This document shows positions 1 to 10,256 of a stretch of DNA of 49,445 nucleotides, piece after piece. Below the pieces are notes generated by a model. It was not told where the DNA came from. It saw only the letters and a program-made list of their open reading frames with translations, and did no database searches. Numbering within the stretch: position 1 is the stretch's first letter; the number at the start of each line of letters is the position of its first letter. A program made the translations under genes and the position numbers. Source of the DNA: Bifidobacteriaceae bacterium (lineage in GTDB: Bacteria; Actinomycetota; Actinomycetes; Actinomycetales; Bifidobacteriaceae); assembly GCA_022649925.1 (NCBI GenBank), contig JALCOX010000003.1, positions 1 through 49,445 on the forward strand, written 5' to 3'.

Positions 1-1668
1 GAGACACTCTCTTACGTGTTCAGCTTCGAATCTGACGGTCTCAAGGCCCTCAACGACTGGGGAAGCTCCGTCACCGAGGAGGCCCTCGACGCGCGAATCG
101 CCACCGTGCGCGCCGACGACCCGGCGACGATCGTCTACACATCGGGCTCAACCGGCAAGCCGAAAGGCGCATGCCTGTCTCACCGTAACTTCCTCCACCT
201 GGCACGGGCCGGGTATGAGGTCCTGCCGACGATGCTCGCCAAGCCCAGCCGCTTGCTCCTCTTCCTGCCCCTCGCCCACTGCTTCGCTCGCTACATCCAA
301 TACGTGGCCATCGGCGCCCGTGGAGTCGTCGGTTACGTTCCCTCGGCGGCACACCTGCTGGCGGATCTGCGATCCTTCAAACCCACCTACTTGCTCGGCG
401 TCCCCCGCGTGTTCGAGAAGGTTTACAACGCCGCCTCACAGAAGGCGGGCGCCGGATTCAAGGGCAAGGTCTTCGCAAAGGCCTATGTGCACTACATCAA
501 CTGGTCCAAGGATGAGCAGGAAGGTGTGTCACACTCTCCCGCACAGGTCGTCGAGCACGCCTTCTACGAGAAGGCCGTCGGCGCAACCGTGCGTTCCGCC
601 CTCGGGTCCAATCTGTCGTGGCTGGCATGCGGCGGTGCGCCCATGGATCCCAACCTTGCGCACTTCTTCAACGGCATCGACGGCATCACCTTCATTCAGG
701 GCTACGGCATGACGGAAACGGCTGCACCATGCTGCGTCAACTTTGAAGCCTTCAACAAGATCGGTTCAGTGGGTCGACCCGGACCCGGAGTCTCCGTAAA
801 ACTCGCCGACGACGACGAACTGCTCATCGCAGGTCCTGGCGTGTTCCTGGGGTACAAAGACAACCCCGAGAAGACCGCCGAGACTATCGATTCCGATGGT
901 TGGCTCCACAGCGGTGACCTCGCCCAGATTGACGACGATGGATTTGTGAGCATCACCGGTCGCAAGAAGGACATCATCATCACCGCCGGCGGCAAGAACG
1001 TCGTCCCCTCCCCCATGGAGCAGACCATCACCACCTGCCCCATCGTTTCTCACGCCGTCGTCATCGGGGACGCAAAGCCCTTCATCTCTGCCTTGGTCAC
1101 CCTTGAGCCCGACACCTTGGGAACCTGGCTCAAGTCCAAGCACCTCAACCCCGAGATGACCGTTGAGCAGGCGGCAACGAACGAAGCGGTGCGCTCCTTC
1201 ATCCAGCAGTACATCGACAAGGCAAACCTTTCGGTGTCACGCGCTGAGTCGATTCGCAAGTTTGTGATTCTCACCGATGACTTCACCCAGGACGAGGGCA
1301 CGCTCACGCCGAGCCAGAAGGTTGTTCGCCCCGGTGTGATCCGTCACTATGCCGACGTCATCTCCACTCAGATCTACACGGTCAAGCCTGGAACCCAGCC
1401 GATCCCCAGCAACACGAGTCAGCTGCTATCTAAGGCGGGTAAGGCTGCCAAGGATATGAATGAGGAGGTCAGCCAACTGGTGACGCCGTTCGTCGAGAAC
1501 ACGAGGGAACGCATCGAGCCCTTCGTCGACAAGGCTCGCACCAACGTCAACGACTCGTTGAGCGCGTGGAAGCAGAGGACCGCCGCACAGAAGTCGGACG
1601 AGGACGGGGCCGAAAACGAGAACGGCCCGGAGAATTCCGAGACCGACACGAAAGGTGACGAGGACTGA
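1..1668 (+). CDS. Long-chain fatty acid--CoA ligase (AMP-binding), 5'-truncated by the window edge, with a C-terminal extension
   Basis: Frame open to position 1; motifs YTSGSTGKPKG, GYGMTE, GWLHSGD, ITGRKKDIIITAGGKNV. About 90 aa of polar/helical sequence follow the ligase domain. Confidence 0.93.
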   Translation, partial: ETLSYVFSFESDGLKALNDWGSSVTEEALDARIATVRADDPATIVYTSGSTGKPKGACLSHRNFLHLARAGYEVLPTMLAKPSRLLLFLPLAHCFARYIQYVAIGARGVVGYVPSAAHLLADLRSFKPTYLLGVPRVFEKVYNAASQKAGAGFKGKVFAKAYVHYINWSKDEQEGVSHSPAQVVEHAFYEKAVGATVRSALGSNLSWLACGGAPMDPNLAHFFNGIDGITFIQGYGMTETAAPCCVNFEAFNKIGSVGRPGPGVSVKLADDDELLIAGPGVFLGYKDNPEKTAETIDSDGWLHSGDLAQIDDDGFVSITGRKKDIIITAGGKNVVPSPMEQTITTCPIVSHAVVIGDAKPFISALVTLEPDTLGTWLKSKHLNPEMTVEQAATNEAVRSFIQQYIDKANLSVSRAESIRKFVILTDDFTQDEGTLTPSQKVVRPGVIRHYADVISTQIYTVKPGTQPIPSNTSQLLSKAGKAAKDMNEEVSQLVTPFVENTRERIEPFVDKARTNVNDSLSAWKQRTAAQKSDEDGAENENGPENSETDTKGDED

Positions 1669-1689
1669 GTATCCTCTCACAAGGAACGT

Positions 1690-1723
1690 GCGCGCTTCCT
1701 CCCTTTCCAGGGTCGAAGCGTGC
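1690..1723 (+). terminator. Possible hairpin terminator between the two acyl-CoA ligases (no clear U-tract)
   Basis: Arms gcgcgcttc / gaagcgtgc around ccct-ttcc-aggg, just after the stop codon at 1668. Confidence 0.4.
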
Positions 1724-1843
1724 CCAGAGACGACAGAACAGCCGAACGTGTGGAGAAAACCACACCTCGCGATAAACTTACTCTCAGTCACCGGACGGGT
1801 GAATCCGTCACTCTCGACTGATGACACAAAAGTTTGGAGAAAC

Positions 1844-3673
1844 ATGCGCAAAGTTACCTCGAAGCCAGCACTGGTGGAGACAACCAACGACGAAAACATC
1901 TTCTCAATTCTCGAGGGGCGTGCCCAGCGTGCCCCTGAAGATAACGTCATCGAATACAAAGATGCGGACGGTGAATGGCAGGCCTTCACGGCCGTCCAGT
2001 TCGTCGCGGAGGTCACTGCGATTGCCAAGGGGCTCCTCGCTCGTGGTGTGAAGAAGGGCGACGCCGTTTCGATCCTGGCTCATACGCGTTGGGAGTGGAC
2101 CGCTCTCGACATGGCAATTCTGAGCATCGGTGCACTCACCGTTCCCGTGTACGAGACGAACTCGAGCGCGCAGGTCAAAACAATTTTCAACGATTCCAAG
2201 GTCACCATGGCCTTCGCCGAAGACGACAACCAGAGGGACAAAATCGAGGCAGTCCGCGATCAGTGCGCCTATCTCAAAGACATCTACGTCATCGATCTCG
2301 GCGCCGTCGACACGCTCAAGGAATTCGGCAAGGCAGTCACGGACGAGGAATTTGGGGCGGCGAAGACCGCCGTTAAAGGCTCCGACCTCGCGACCATCGT
2401 CTATACCTCCGGCTCCACAGGCGCCCCCAAGGGAATTGAGCTGACGCACTACAACTTCGTCTCCATCGTGTACAACGGCGACAAGTCGATGCCCGACATC
2501 GGTGAAAAGCCAGGGCGTCGTCTCCTGCTCTTCTTGCCCCTGGCCCACGTCTTCGCGCGCTACATGCAGTTCTTCTGCTTCGCAGGGCAGGTCACTCTCG
2601 GCCTGAGCAGCGACCTCTCCACGATCCTTCCGGACTTCCAGGCCTTCAAGCCCACCTTCATCCTCGCGGTTCCCCGCATTTTCGAGAAGGTGTACAACGC
2701 GGCTTCGCAGAAGGCTGGCAAGGGACTCACCGGCAAGATCTTCACCCGTGCAGCGGTGACGGCACGCAAGTGGTCACACGATCAGCAATCGGACAAGCGC
2801 ATCCCCTTGAAGACAAGCATCGCGCACAGCATCTATAAGAAACTCGTCTACAAGACGATTCTGGACGCGCTCGGTGGGCACGTCGAGTATGCCGTCTCAG
2901 GTGGCGCGCCTCTGGACGGAAAGATCGCCCACTTCTTCAACGGCGTCGGTCTTCCCCTCCTCGAGGGCTACGGCATGACCGAAACCACGGCTCCCGCTTC
3001 TGTGAACCCGACGCAGGGGTACAAGATCGGCACCGTCGGCACGCCGCTGGGTGGCATGAGCTTCGGCATTGCCGACGACGGCGAACTCCTTATCAAGGGA
3101 CCCAGCATCTGCCACGGTTATCACAACCACCCCGAGATCACGCAGGAACAGATTGACGCGGACGGATGGCTCCACACTGGAGATCTCGGCGACATCGACG
3201 AGGACGGCTTCATCTCCATCACGGGCCGCAAGAAAGACCTCATCATTACGGCAGGCGGCAAGAACGTCTCCCCCGGCATCCTCGAGGCGTCCGTCATGAG
3301 TTCTCCCGTCGTGTCTCAGTGCCTGGTCATCGGTGACAGGCGCCCCTTCATCGCGGCGCTCATCACCCTCGACCTCGCCGATACGAATTCCTGGCTGAGT
3401 GCCCAGGGCGGCGCACCTGTAGCCACCCTCGACGAGGCCCGCACCAATCCGATTGTGCGCACTGAGGTGGAGCGTGCAGTGGACACGGCAAACGCACTTG
3501 TTTCCCGCGCTGAGTCGATCCGCAAGTTTGAAATCCTCGACGATGACTTCACTGAGGAGAACGGCATGATGACGCCCTCCCTCAAGGCCAAGCGCCCCGT
3601 TATTACCAAGGCGTACGCCAAGCTCATCGATGAGAAGATCTACGTTCCTCGCAAGAAGAAGACGGAGAATTAA
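1844..3673 (+). CDS. Long-chain fatty acid--CoA ligase (FadD15-like)
   Basis: ORF 1655..3673; likely start ATG 1844 (MRKVTSKPALVE), with ggaga just upstream. Motifs YTSGSTGAPKGIELTH, GYGMTETTAP, GWLHTGDLG, GRKKDLIITAGGKN. Confidence 0.92.
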   Translation: MRKVTSKPALVETTNDENIFSILEGRAQRAPEDNVIEYKDADGEWQAFTAVQFVAEVTAIAKGLLARGVKKGDAVSILAHTRWEWTALDMAILSIGALTVPVYETNSSAQVKTIFNDSKVTMAFAEDDNQRDKIEAVRDQCAYLKDIYVIDLGAVDTLKEFGKAVTDEEFGAAKTAVKGSDLATIVYTSGSTGAPKGIELTHYNFVSIVYNGDKSMPDIGEKPGRRLLLFLPLAHVFARYMQFFCFAGQVTLGLSSDLSTILPDFQAFKPTFILAVPRIFEKVYNAASQKAGKGLTGKIFTRAAVTARKWSHDQQSDKRIPLKTSIAHSIYKKLVYKTILDALGGHVEYAVSGGAPLDGKIAHFFNGVGLPLLEGYGMTETTAPASVNPTQGYKIGTVGTPLGGMSFGIADDGELLIKGPSICHGYHNHPEITQEQIDADGWLHTGDLGDIDEDGFISITGRKKDLIITAGGKNVSPGILEASVMSSPVVSQCLVIGDRRPFIAALITLDLADTNSWLSAQGGAPVATLDEARTNPIVRTEVERAVDTANALVSRAESIRKFEILDDDFTEENGMMTPSLKAKRPVITKAYAKLIDEKIYVPRKKKTEN

Positions 3674-3710
3674 CCCCGAGAGATGCTTCTGAGGTACCTC
3701 TGAGGTGAAA

Positions 3711-3759
3711 TGAAGGAGGGTGTGAACCTTTTCGCAAGGTTCACACCCTCCTTCATTTA
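3711..3759. terminator. Bidirectional intrinsic terminator between convergent acyl-CoA ligase and clpX
   Basis: Perfect 20-bp inverted repeat tgaaggagggtgtgaacctt (3711-3730) / aaggttcacaccctccttca (3736-3755), 5-nt loop, followed by tttat. Confidence 0.9.
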
Positions 3760-3820
3760 TATGGTGCTCTAAGGTGTTCGAATTTTATAAGGTGTTCAAA
3801 CTGCCTTTTGCGTCAAGCGC

Positions 3821-5197
3821 TCAGGCGCTCAGGCGACGGTCGTTGTGGACGAGCAACTGCGGAGGCCGCGTCCTGTCGACCGCCTCACGGTCCACCACGA
3901 CAACGGCAACCTCCTCCTGATCCGGCAGTTCAAACATGGTGGTCTGAAGCACGGATTCAAAGATGGAGCGCAACCCGCGCGCCCCCGTTCCTTTGTCAAT
4001 GGCAATTTGGGCGAGTCGTGCGATGGCGTCGTCGGTGAAGCGCAACTCAACTCCGTCGAGCGCAAAGAGTTTTTGGTACTGCTTCACTAGCGCGTTGGAG
4101 GGCTCTGTGATAATGCGCTGGAGGTCATCGACGCTCAGAGGCTGCAGCGACGTGACGACGGGGAGCCTGCCGACGAATTCGGGCAGGAATCCAAAATCGA
4201 TGAGATCTTGGGGAATGACGTGGCCGAGGTAATCCGCCGTCTTCTCCTCGACGGAACGGGTCTCGAGTGAGGAACCAAAGCCCGTGGAATGGGTTCCCAG
4301 GCGCTTGGCAATGATGTCGTTGAGTCCCACGAAGGCTCCTGCACAGATGAAGAGAATGTTCTTGGTATCGATGTGGACCATTTCTTGATCCTGGTGCTTT
4401 CGACTGCCCTCCCGGGGAACCGAGGCAATCGTTCCCTCCAGAATTTTGAGGAGCGCCTGTTGGACTCCCTCACCAGAAACATCGCGTGTGATGGAAGTAT
4501 TCTCACCACTCTTGCGGGCGATCTTGTCGATCTCGTCGACGTAGATGATGCCCTTTTGGGCACGCTCCACGTCACCGTCGGCGGCCTGCAGCAGGCGTTG
4601 AAGTATCGTCTCCACGTCGTCGCCCACATAGCCTGCCTCGGTCAGCGTCGTGGCGTCGACGATGGTGAAGGGAACCTTCATCATGCGCGCCAAGGTCCGT
4701 GCGAGGTACGTCTTTCCGGTTCCCGTGGGACCGAGAAGGAGCACGTTTGATTTCGTCAATTCAACGTCGGCGAAGGGAACTTCTTCGGATGGTTTCTTCT
4801 CAGCATGTGGCGCCAGCCGAGCGGCAACTGCGGCGGAGCCGTTGCTGGGGTGAACATCTTCAGCCGAGACAGTCACATCCGGGTTGGGAGTGAACTGGCC
4901 GAAATTGACGAGTTTGTAGTGGTTATAAACGGCCACTGAGAGGGCTTGCTTTGCGCCCTCCTGACCGATGACATAGGAATCGAGGAAGTCACGGATGCGT
5001 GTGGGGGCGGGCAGCTCGAGCCCCGACGCGGCAGTATCCTTCTCGTCGCGCTCCTTGAGAACATCGACGCACAGTGCGATGCACTCGTCGCAAATGTAAA
5101 CACCTGGGCCCGCGACGAGGCGGCGAACCTGATGCTCGCTCTTCCCACAAAAACTGCAATGAGGAACGTCTTCACCGTAATTGACGATGTGTGCCAT
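3821..5197 (-). CDS. clpX: ATP-dependent Clp protease ATP-binding subunit ClpX
   Basis: N-terminal zinc finger [27 protein letters not shown]; Walker [36 protein letters not shown]. Confidence 0.98.
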   Translation of the reverse strand: MAHIVNYGEDVPHCSFCGKSEHQVRRLVAGPGVYICDECIALCVDVLKERDEKDTAASGLELPAPTRIRDFLDSYVIGQEGAKQALSVAVYNHYKLVNFGQFTPNPDVTVSAEDVHPSNGSAAVAARLAPHAEKKPSEEVPFADVELTKSNVLLLGPTGTGKTYLARTLARMMKVPFTIVDATTLTEAGYVGDDVETILQRLLQAADGDVERAQKGIIYVDEIDKIARKSGENTSITRDVSGEGVQQALLKILEGTIASVPREGSRKHQDQEMVHIDTKNILFICAGAFVGLNDIIAKRLGTHSTGFGSSLETRSVEEKTADYLGHVIPQDLIDFGFLPEFVGRLPVVTSLQPLSVDDLQRIITEPSNALVKQYQKLFALDGVELRFTDDAIARLAQIAIDKGTGARGLRSIFESVLQTTMFELPDQEEVAVVVVDREAVDRTRPPQLLVHNDRRLSA

Positions 5198-5238
5198 GTT
5201 CTCCCCTGCGCTTGCCGTGTTTCACTTGTACCACTATA

Positions 5239-5282
5239 TAAAAAGTGATGCCGTCGTGGGGTTAACACGTCGACATCACTTA
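5239..5282 (-). terminator. Intrinsic terminator downstream of clpP2, before clpX
   Basis: On the minus strand aagtgatgtcgacgtg ... cacgacggcatcactt followed by tttatatag; 16-bp stem with two non-Watson-Crick positions. Confidence 0.7.
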
Positions 5283-5353
5283 CTGAACCTGCGAATGACG
5301 GTGAGGCGCGAATCCACACAATCACGGATTCACACCCCACTGGCCTGTCTCAC

Positions 5354-6016
5354 CTACTTGCGGTGAGGCAGAACCTCGTCGACAATTCCATATTCCTTCG
5401 CCGCGTCAGCGGTGAGAATGGTGTCGACCTCGATGTCCTTGCGGATCTTCTCGACATCCTGGCCGGTGTGCTTGGCGAGAGTCTCCTCCAGCCATTCGCG
5501 CATCCTCAGCAGCTCCTTGGCCTGAATCTCAATCTCCGTGGCCTTGCCAAAGTCTTGACCCATGGCAGGCTGGTGGATGAGAACGCGGGCGTTGGGGAGC
5601 ATGAGTCGCTTGCCCTCGGTTCCGGCCGCAAGCAGAACCGCCGCAGCAGAGGCGGCCTGGCCGAGGCAAACGGTTTGGACGTCGGGCTTGACGTACTGCA
5701 TGGTGTCATAAATCGCCGTCATGGCCGTCATGGATCCACCCGGAGAGTTGATGTAAATCATCACATCGCGGTTGGGATCCTGGCTCTCGAGAACCAGGAG
5801 CTGGGCCATGATGTCGTCGGCACTCGTGTCGTCGACCTGAACGCCCATGAAGATGATTCGATCTTCGAACAACTTGGTGTACGGGTCCTGGCGCTTCAGG
5901 CCGTAGGGAGTCTTCTCCTCAAATTGCGGCAGGATGTAGCGCGCCTGGGGACTGTTGACTGCTCCCCCGGCGAGACGCGCGGCACGTGCTACGAATTGTG
6001 CTTCTTCTGATGCCAT
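5354..6016 (-). CDS. clpP2: ATP-dependent Clp protease proteolytic subunit (ClpP2)
   Basis: Motifs [46 protein letters not shown]; adjacent to a second clpP and to clpX. Confidence 0.96.
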   Translation of the reverse strand: MASEEAQFVARAARLAGGAVNSPQARYILPQFEEKTPYGLKRQDPYTKLFEDRIIFMGVQVDDTSADDIMAQLLVLESQDPNRDVMIYINSPGGSMTAMTAIYDTMQYVKPDVQTVCLGQAASAAAVLLAAGTEGKRLMLPNARVLIHQPAMGQDFGKATEIEIQAKELLRMREWLEETLAKHTGQDVEKIRKDIEVDTILTADAAKEYGIVDEVLPHRK

Positions 6017-6020
6017 TGAG

Positions 6021-6743
6021 TTACTCCTTAGCCGCGTTTGTCATGGAACTGGGTGTCGTGACGATGCGGTCAACGAATCCATAGTCCAACGCCTGTTGAG
6101 CCGTGAACCAGTGATCGTACTCATTGTCGCGGTAGATTTCCTCGAGGGTGTGACCGGTCTGTTCGGCGGTCAGCTCAGCGAGGGTCTTCTTCATGTCCAT
6201 GATGAGCTCCGCGTTAATGCGCACGTCCGTCGCCGTACCACCGACGCCGCCGGACGGCTGGTGCATGAGGACACGGGCGTGGGAAGTCAAGAAACGCTTG
6301 CCCTTCGTACCGCTCGACAGCAGGAACTGGCCCATGGAGGCCGCCATGCCGACGGCGATGGTCGCAACGTCGGGCTCGATGAGCTGCATGGTGTCGTAGA
6401 TGGCCATACCTGCGGTGATGGAGCCGCCTGGTGAGTTGATATAAAGCCAAATATCCTTGGAGGGATCTTCTGCTGCCAAGGTCAGCATTTGGGCGCAAAT
6501 GACATTCGCGTTCTCATCCTTGACTTCGCTGCCGAGCCAGATGATGCGCTCTTTGAGAAGTCGATTAAAGATGGGATCGTTCGGTCCCGCCGGCATGTCG
6601 CCGTCTGCCATTGCTGGCAGCGGACTCACAGTGTCTACCACGGTGTCTCCTTTACAATCGTTCACTTTCAAGAGATTACATTGTTCAGTGACCGAGTCCC
6701 GTTCATTTTTGCTCAATGCGTAGGCTATTCTCTGCCAGCGCAA
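6021..6743 (-). CDS. clpP1: ATP-dependent Clp protease proteolytic subunit (ClpP1); true start probably internal, upstream of [12 protein letters not shown]
   Basis: Motifs [45 protein letters not shown]. The N-terminal ~45 aa of the ORF do not look like ClpP. Confidence 0.95.
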   Translation of the reverse strand: MRWQRIAYALSKNERDSVTEQCNLLKVNDCKGDTVVDTVSPLPAMADGDMPAGPNDPIFNRLLKERIIWLGSEVKDENANVICAQMLTLAAEDPSKDIWLYINSPGGSITAGMAIYDTMQLIEPDVATIAVGMAASMGQFLLSSGTKGKRFLTSHARVLMHQPSGGVGGTATDVRINAELIMDMKKTLAELTAEQTGHTLEEIYRDNEYDHWFTAQQALDYGFVDRIVTTPSSMTNAAKE

Positions 6744-6750
6744 TGAACGA

Positions 6751-6789
6751 GAAAGGCGATGAACCCTCGAACAGGATTCATCGCCTTTC
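6751..6789 (-). terminator. Hairpin terminator downstream of tig
   Basis: 13-bp perfect inverted repeat gaaaggcgatgaa (6751-6763) / ttcatcgcctttc (6777-6789) between clpP1 and tig. Confidence 0.65.
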
Positions 6790-6820
6790 TTTCACGTCGT
6801 ACTGAGCGGTTCAGTCCAGA

Positions 6821-8197
6821 CTACTTCTCGTCCGAATCGTTCGAGGTAATCGTGTCGGCAACCTGTGCTGCAGCAGCTGCAGCAGCCTCAGTCTCGTTCT
6901 GCTCCGGCTCGTCTTCCTCACCGAGGAAACGGGAGAGATCCAGAACCTTGCCATCGGTGTCCTTGAAGGTCACCAAACGCATTGCGGCGAGGAGGCCCTT
7001 GGAACGGCCAACTTCCTTGACCGCCGAACCGAGCTGACCGTTGTTGACGATGGAGGAGATGAACTGCGAAGGATCCATGCCATACTGCTGTGCGATGCTG
7101 GCGAGGAAGTTCGTGACGTCGTTCTGAGTGACGTTGATCTCAAGCTTCTCGGAGAGCGCGTCGAGAACCATCTGATCGGTGATCTCCTTGACGGCCTCGT
7201 CCTCTGCCTTCTTCTTGTCCTCGTCGGTCGCCTTCTCGGGATCCGCGGTGATGGCCTTGAGATGGTCGGAAACCAGGGCTTCCTTGACGCCGGCCGGAAC
7301 CGGAATGTCGAGTCCGTCTTCGAGACGTGCGATGAATGCGTCGCGCGCGTCGTTGGCCTGACGACCTTCCGAATCGGTCTCAGACTGCTTGCGAACGTCC
7401 GCCTTCAGCTCTTCGAGCGTGTCGAATTCGGAGGCTTCCTGGGCAAAATCGTCGTCCAGCTCGGGCAATTCCTCGGCCTTGACCGAGTTGACCGTGACCG
7501 TGATGGCCGCCTTCTCACCCTCGTGCTCGCCGCTGGCGAGAGGGGCTTCAAAGGTGGTTTCCTCACCCTTGCTGAGGCCGTCAAGCGCTTCGTCGAGGCC
7601 TTCCAGCATGGTGCCGGAACCGATTTCGTAGCTCACACCGGACTGGGAATCAACGGATTTGCCATCAATGACGGCATTGAGATCGAGGGAGACGAAGTCA
7701 CCCTTCTGAGCCGGGCGATCGACGCCCACCAGGGTGCCGAAGCGCTGGCGCAGCGCGTCGAGGCGACGATCCACGTCCTCGTCCTTGACCTCGGGCTTGG
7801 CGACTTCAATCTCCATGTCCTTGGGGTCGGGAAGTTCAAACTCCGGGCGGACCTCCACCTCGGCCGTGAACTCGAGGAGAGTCTTGTCGGTGGCCGACAT
7901 CGGAATCTTCTGAACGTCGAGCTTTGGCTGATCCATGGGACGCAGCTTCTCCTGCTCTGCGCCCTTGGAATACAGCTCGGGAACGGCGTTATTCAGGGCC
8001 TCGGACACCACTGAGGGGAAGCCCAGACGCTGATCGATAATACGGGCGGGAACATGTCCCTTGCGGAAACCGGGAATTGCCACCTGCTTGCCGAGCTCCT
8101 TGCGAGTCTCGTCCAAGTACGGATCAAGCTCTTCCTGGTCGACAGTGACGGTCATCTTGACCTTGGTCGGCTCGAGCTTCTCGACGCTTGTTTTCAC
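6821..8197 (-). CDS. tig: Trigger factor (peptidyl-prolyl isomerase chaperone)
   Basis: ORF 6821..8242; GTG start at 8197 gives (M)KTSVEKLEPTKVKMTVTVDQEEL. Contains IPGFRKGHVPARIIDQR and an acidic/Ala-rich C-terminus. Confidence 0.95.
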   Translation of the reverse strand: MKTSVEKLEPTKVKMTVTVDQEELDPYLDETRKELGKQVAIPGFRKGHVPARIIDQRLGFPSVVSEALNNAVPELYSKGAEQEKLRPMDQPKLDVQKIPMSATDKTLLEFTAEVEVRPEFELPDPKDMEIEVAKPEVKDEDVDRRLDALRQRFGTLVGVDRPAQKGDFVSLDLNAVIDGKSVDSQSGVSYEIGSGTMLEGLDEALDGLSKGEETTFEAPLASGEHEGEKAAITVTVNSVKAEELPELDDDFAQEASEFDTLEELKADVRKQSETDSEGRQANDARDAFIARLEDGLDIPVPAGVKEALVSDHLKAITADPEKATDEDKKKAEDEAVKEITDQMVLDALSEKLEINVTQNDVTNFLASIAQQYGMDPSQFISSIVNNGQLGSAVKEVGRSKGLLAAMRLVTFKDTDGKVLDLSRFLGEEDEPEQNETEAAAAAAAQVADTITSNDSDEK

Positions 8198-8245
8198 CCT
8201 GCACTCCAATTCATTGAGGTAAGTATTCTGCCCTAAAGGCAACCT

Positions 8246-9538
8246 CTACAGAATAACGCGACTCACGGACTCCGTGACCAGTTGGCGCTGCCACGGCCGT
8301 GCCCCCTGTTCCGTAAGGAAGGCTTCGACATCCGTCGAGGAATTCGCCTGCCAGCACAGGTTCCTCAAAATCTTCGGCTTGAGGACGAGCTCGGCGGGAA
8401 CGTTGGTGAGCTCGGCGATCTGGTTGATGACCTTCTTTGCGGCACTCAGGCGCTCGTAGCGTTCGGGTTGGTGTTCGCGCCAATATTTCATCGATCGCGG
8501 AGCGGCAGTTCCATCGTGTGTCTTCGAGGGAGAGGGTTGGGGAAGCTCGCCTTCCGGCAAGTTCAGAGCAGTGTCGATGGCGGCGCGCCAAACCCGTGGC
8601 TTCACCGCGCGCTGAAGCGGGGCGTACCTCTCGAACATCTTGTCTTGCTCGGAGCCAGTAAAGACGCGAACTCGTTGGTTGAGACCCCTGATACTCCTAA
8701 ATTGCACCGCATTGTGGGGTTTCTTCTGGGCCGCCTGAATGATGGTCGAATCGTGGAGGAGCAGGCTCGGAGAGATATCGAGGTTCCTGGCGTAGGTATC
8801 GCGCACGGTCCACAGCTCGCGCACAACGGCGAGGGCCCGGCGATCGGATTTCAGAACCGTGATCTTGGAGGTGTGTCGCCAGGGCTCCTTGGAGGGCTTC
8901 TTCAACGTGAGACCCTTGTCGAGAATCGCCGCGAATTCCTGATCCGCCCACTCGTCCTTTCCGGCATTGCGGAGCGCAACGCGCATCTTTTCGCGCAGAC
9001 CGATGAGCAATTCCACGTCAAGCGCAGCGTAGTTGCGCCAGTCACGCGGCAGCGGGCGGTATGACCAGTCGGCCGCCGAATGTTCCTTTGCCAAAGACTT
9101 GCCGAGAAAATACTCAGTGACAGCGGACAGGCCCACGTGGGGAAGATTGAGGAGACGAGCGCTGTATTCCGAGTCGAAAAGGGCCTGCGGGCGAATTCCA
9201 ACCTCTGCAAAGCCGGGAAGGTCCTGACTCGCGTCGTGAAGTATCCACACTTCTTTACCCAGAGTCTGCGTGAGCACCGAAAGATCCGCCCCTTGTTTCT
9301 GCAACGCGATGGGGTCGAGGAGAAAAATACCCGCGCCGTCACGCTTGAGCTGAATGAGCCAATCCTCGTGTCCGTAGCGGAATCCGGAAGCACGTTCCGC
9401 ATCCGCAGCGACCGGACCACTCGCGGCCGCAAGGCGCTCCACTGCGGCTTCAAAACTTGGGATATCGTCAACTACTGGAGGTACTCCCCCGGTGGGTTCT
9501 TTGAGCAAAACAGGTGCATCAGGCTCAGGGGTGTTCAC
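8246..9538 (-). CDS. rnd: Ribonuclease D family 3'-5' exonuclease with HRDC domain
   Basis: DAERASGFRYGHEDWLIQLKRDGAGIFLLDP; LLNLPHVGLSAVTEYFLGKSLAKEHSAADWSYRPLPRDWRNYAALDVELLIGL. Confidence 0.88.
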   Translation of the reverse strand: MNTPEPDAPVLLKEPTGGVPPVVDDIPSFEAAVERLAAASGPVAADAERASGFRYGHEDWLIQLKRDGAGIFLLDPIALQKQGADLSVLTQTLGKEVWILHDASQDLPGFAEVGIRPQALFDSEYSARLLNLPHVGLSAVTEYFLGKSLAKEHSAADWSYRPLPRDWRNYAALDVELLIGLREKMRVALRNAGKDEWADQEFAAILDKGLTLKKPSKEPWRHTSKITVLKSDRRALAVVRELWTVRDTYARNLDISPSLLLHDSTIIQAAQKKPHNAVQFRSIRGLNQRVRVFTGSEQDKMFERYAPLQRAVKPRVWRAAIDTALNLPEGELPQPSPSKTHDGTAAPRSMKYWREHQPERYERLSAAKKVINQIAELTNVPAELVLKPKILRNLCWQANSSTDVEAFLTEQGARPWQRQLVTESVSRVIL

Positions 9539-10173
9539 TAAAGGGACGCCTTCCTTTCACGTAGTTCAATTCGCTTGCCCGCCGCCTTCAGCATGAGCTC
9601 ACCCCACGCGGTGATGTGAGAGGGCATATTCGTCTCCCCCTCAACGAGCAGTGGGCTCCACGACGACCGCATCTCACAGCTCGCAACAGGGGCACTGAGG
9701 TCTCTGCTCGACACGGAGTCAAAAAATTCATTTTCAGCTTTGGTGGCGGCACCATTCACCGATCCCACGGCGAGAGGCGTCAGCAACTCATAAGCATAAT
9801 CCCAATACATCTGCGTGACGAGCGAACTCTCGTTGACACTCACCCTCGGCTGGCGAAAATACCCCGTGCACCTCCAGTGAGAGTCCCAATCCTGACGGTA
9901 AGAGACCGAGTAGTTCACCAAGATCCAGCCGGTGAGTGAACTCACGGAATCGTCCGGCATTGCCTGTGCCTCACCCACTGCGTCGGGCTTTGCATCAGAC
10001 TCCACGACGAGTTCGACGCCGAAGCCGTAGTCTGCGACACACCGAGGAGTTGGTATTTCCTTGTACGTCAAGCCCTCTAAGAGACTCATGGCCTTCACGG
10101 CCTCAATCTGGTGAAGGAAATCGCTGGAAATCGTCGTCGAAGGAGAAGCGGGAAATCTCACAATCTGTGCCAT
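9538..10173 (-). CDS. DUF3000 domain-containing protein
   Basis: 211-aa ORF overlapping the start of the RNase D gene; fits the actinobacterial DUF3000-RNase D pairing. Confidence 0.7.
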   Translation of the reverse strand: MAQIVRFPASPSTTISSDFLHQIEAVKAMSLLEGLTYKEIPTPRCVADYGFGVELVVESDAKPDAVGEAQAMPDDSVSSLTGWILVNYSVSYRQDWDSHWRCTGYFRQPRVSVNESSLVTQMYWDYAYELLTPLAVGSVNGAATKAENEFFDSVSSRDLSAPVASCEMRSSWSPLLVEGETNMPSHITAWGELMLKAAGKRIELRERKASL

Positions 10174-10256
10174 ATTTTCAGGGTACGGGAGATTGCTGGG
10201 AAATCACGGATTTCACGAACGTGTCCCGCGACACACTGGGCAGGAGCACGCCTATC

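Noticed and set aside
1844-3673. Tandem acyl-CoA ligases as a recent duplication artefact
   Set aside because: The two proteins share family motifs but are clearly diverged throughout, so this is an old paralog pair and not an assembly duplication.
3711-3755. Perfect 20-bp inverted repeat after the second acyl-CoA ligase as a member of the 68-nt hairpin family
   Set aside because: Unrelated in sequence and a classical bidirectional terminator between convergent genes.
6690-6760. Possible ClgR-type operator upstream of clpP1
   Set aside because: The region contains cgctggcagag but lacks the second half-site expected of the ClgR motif; not supportable by eye.
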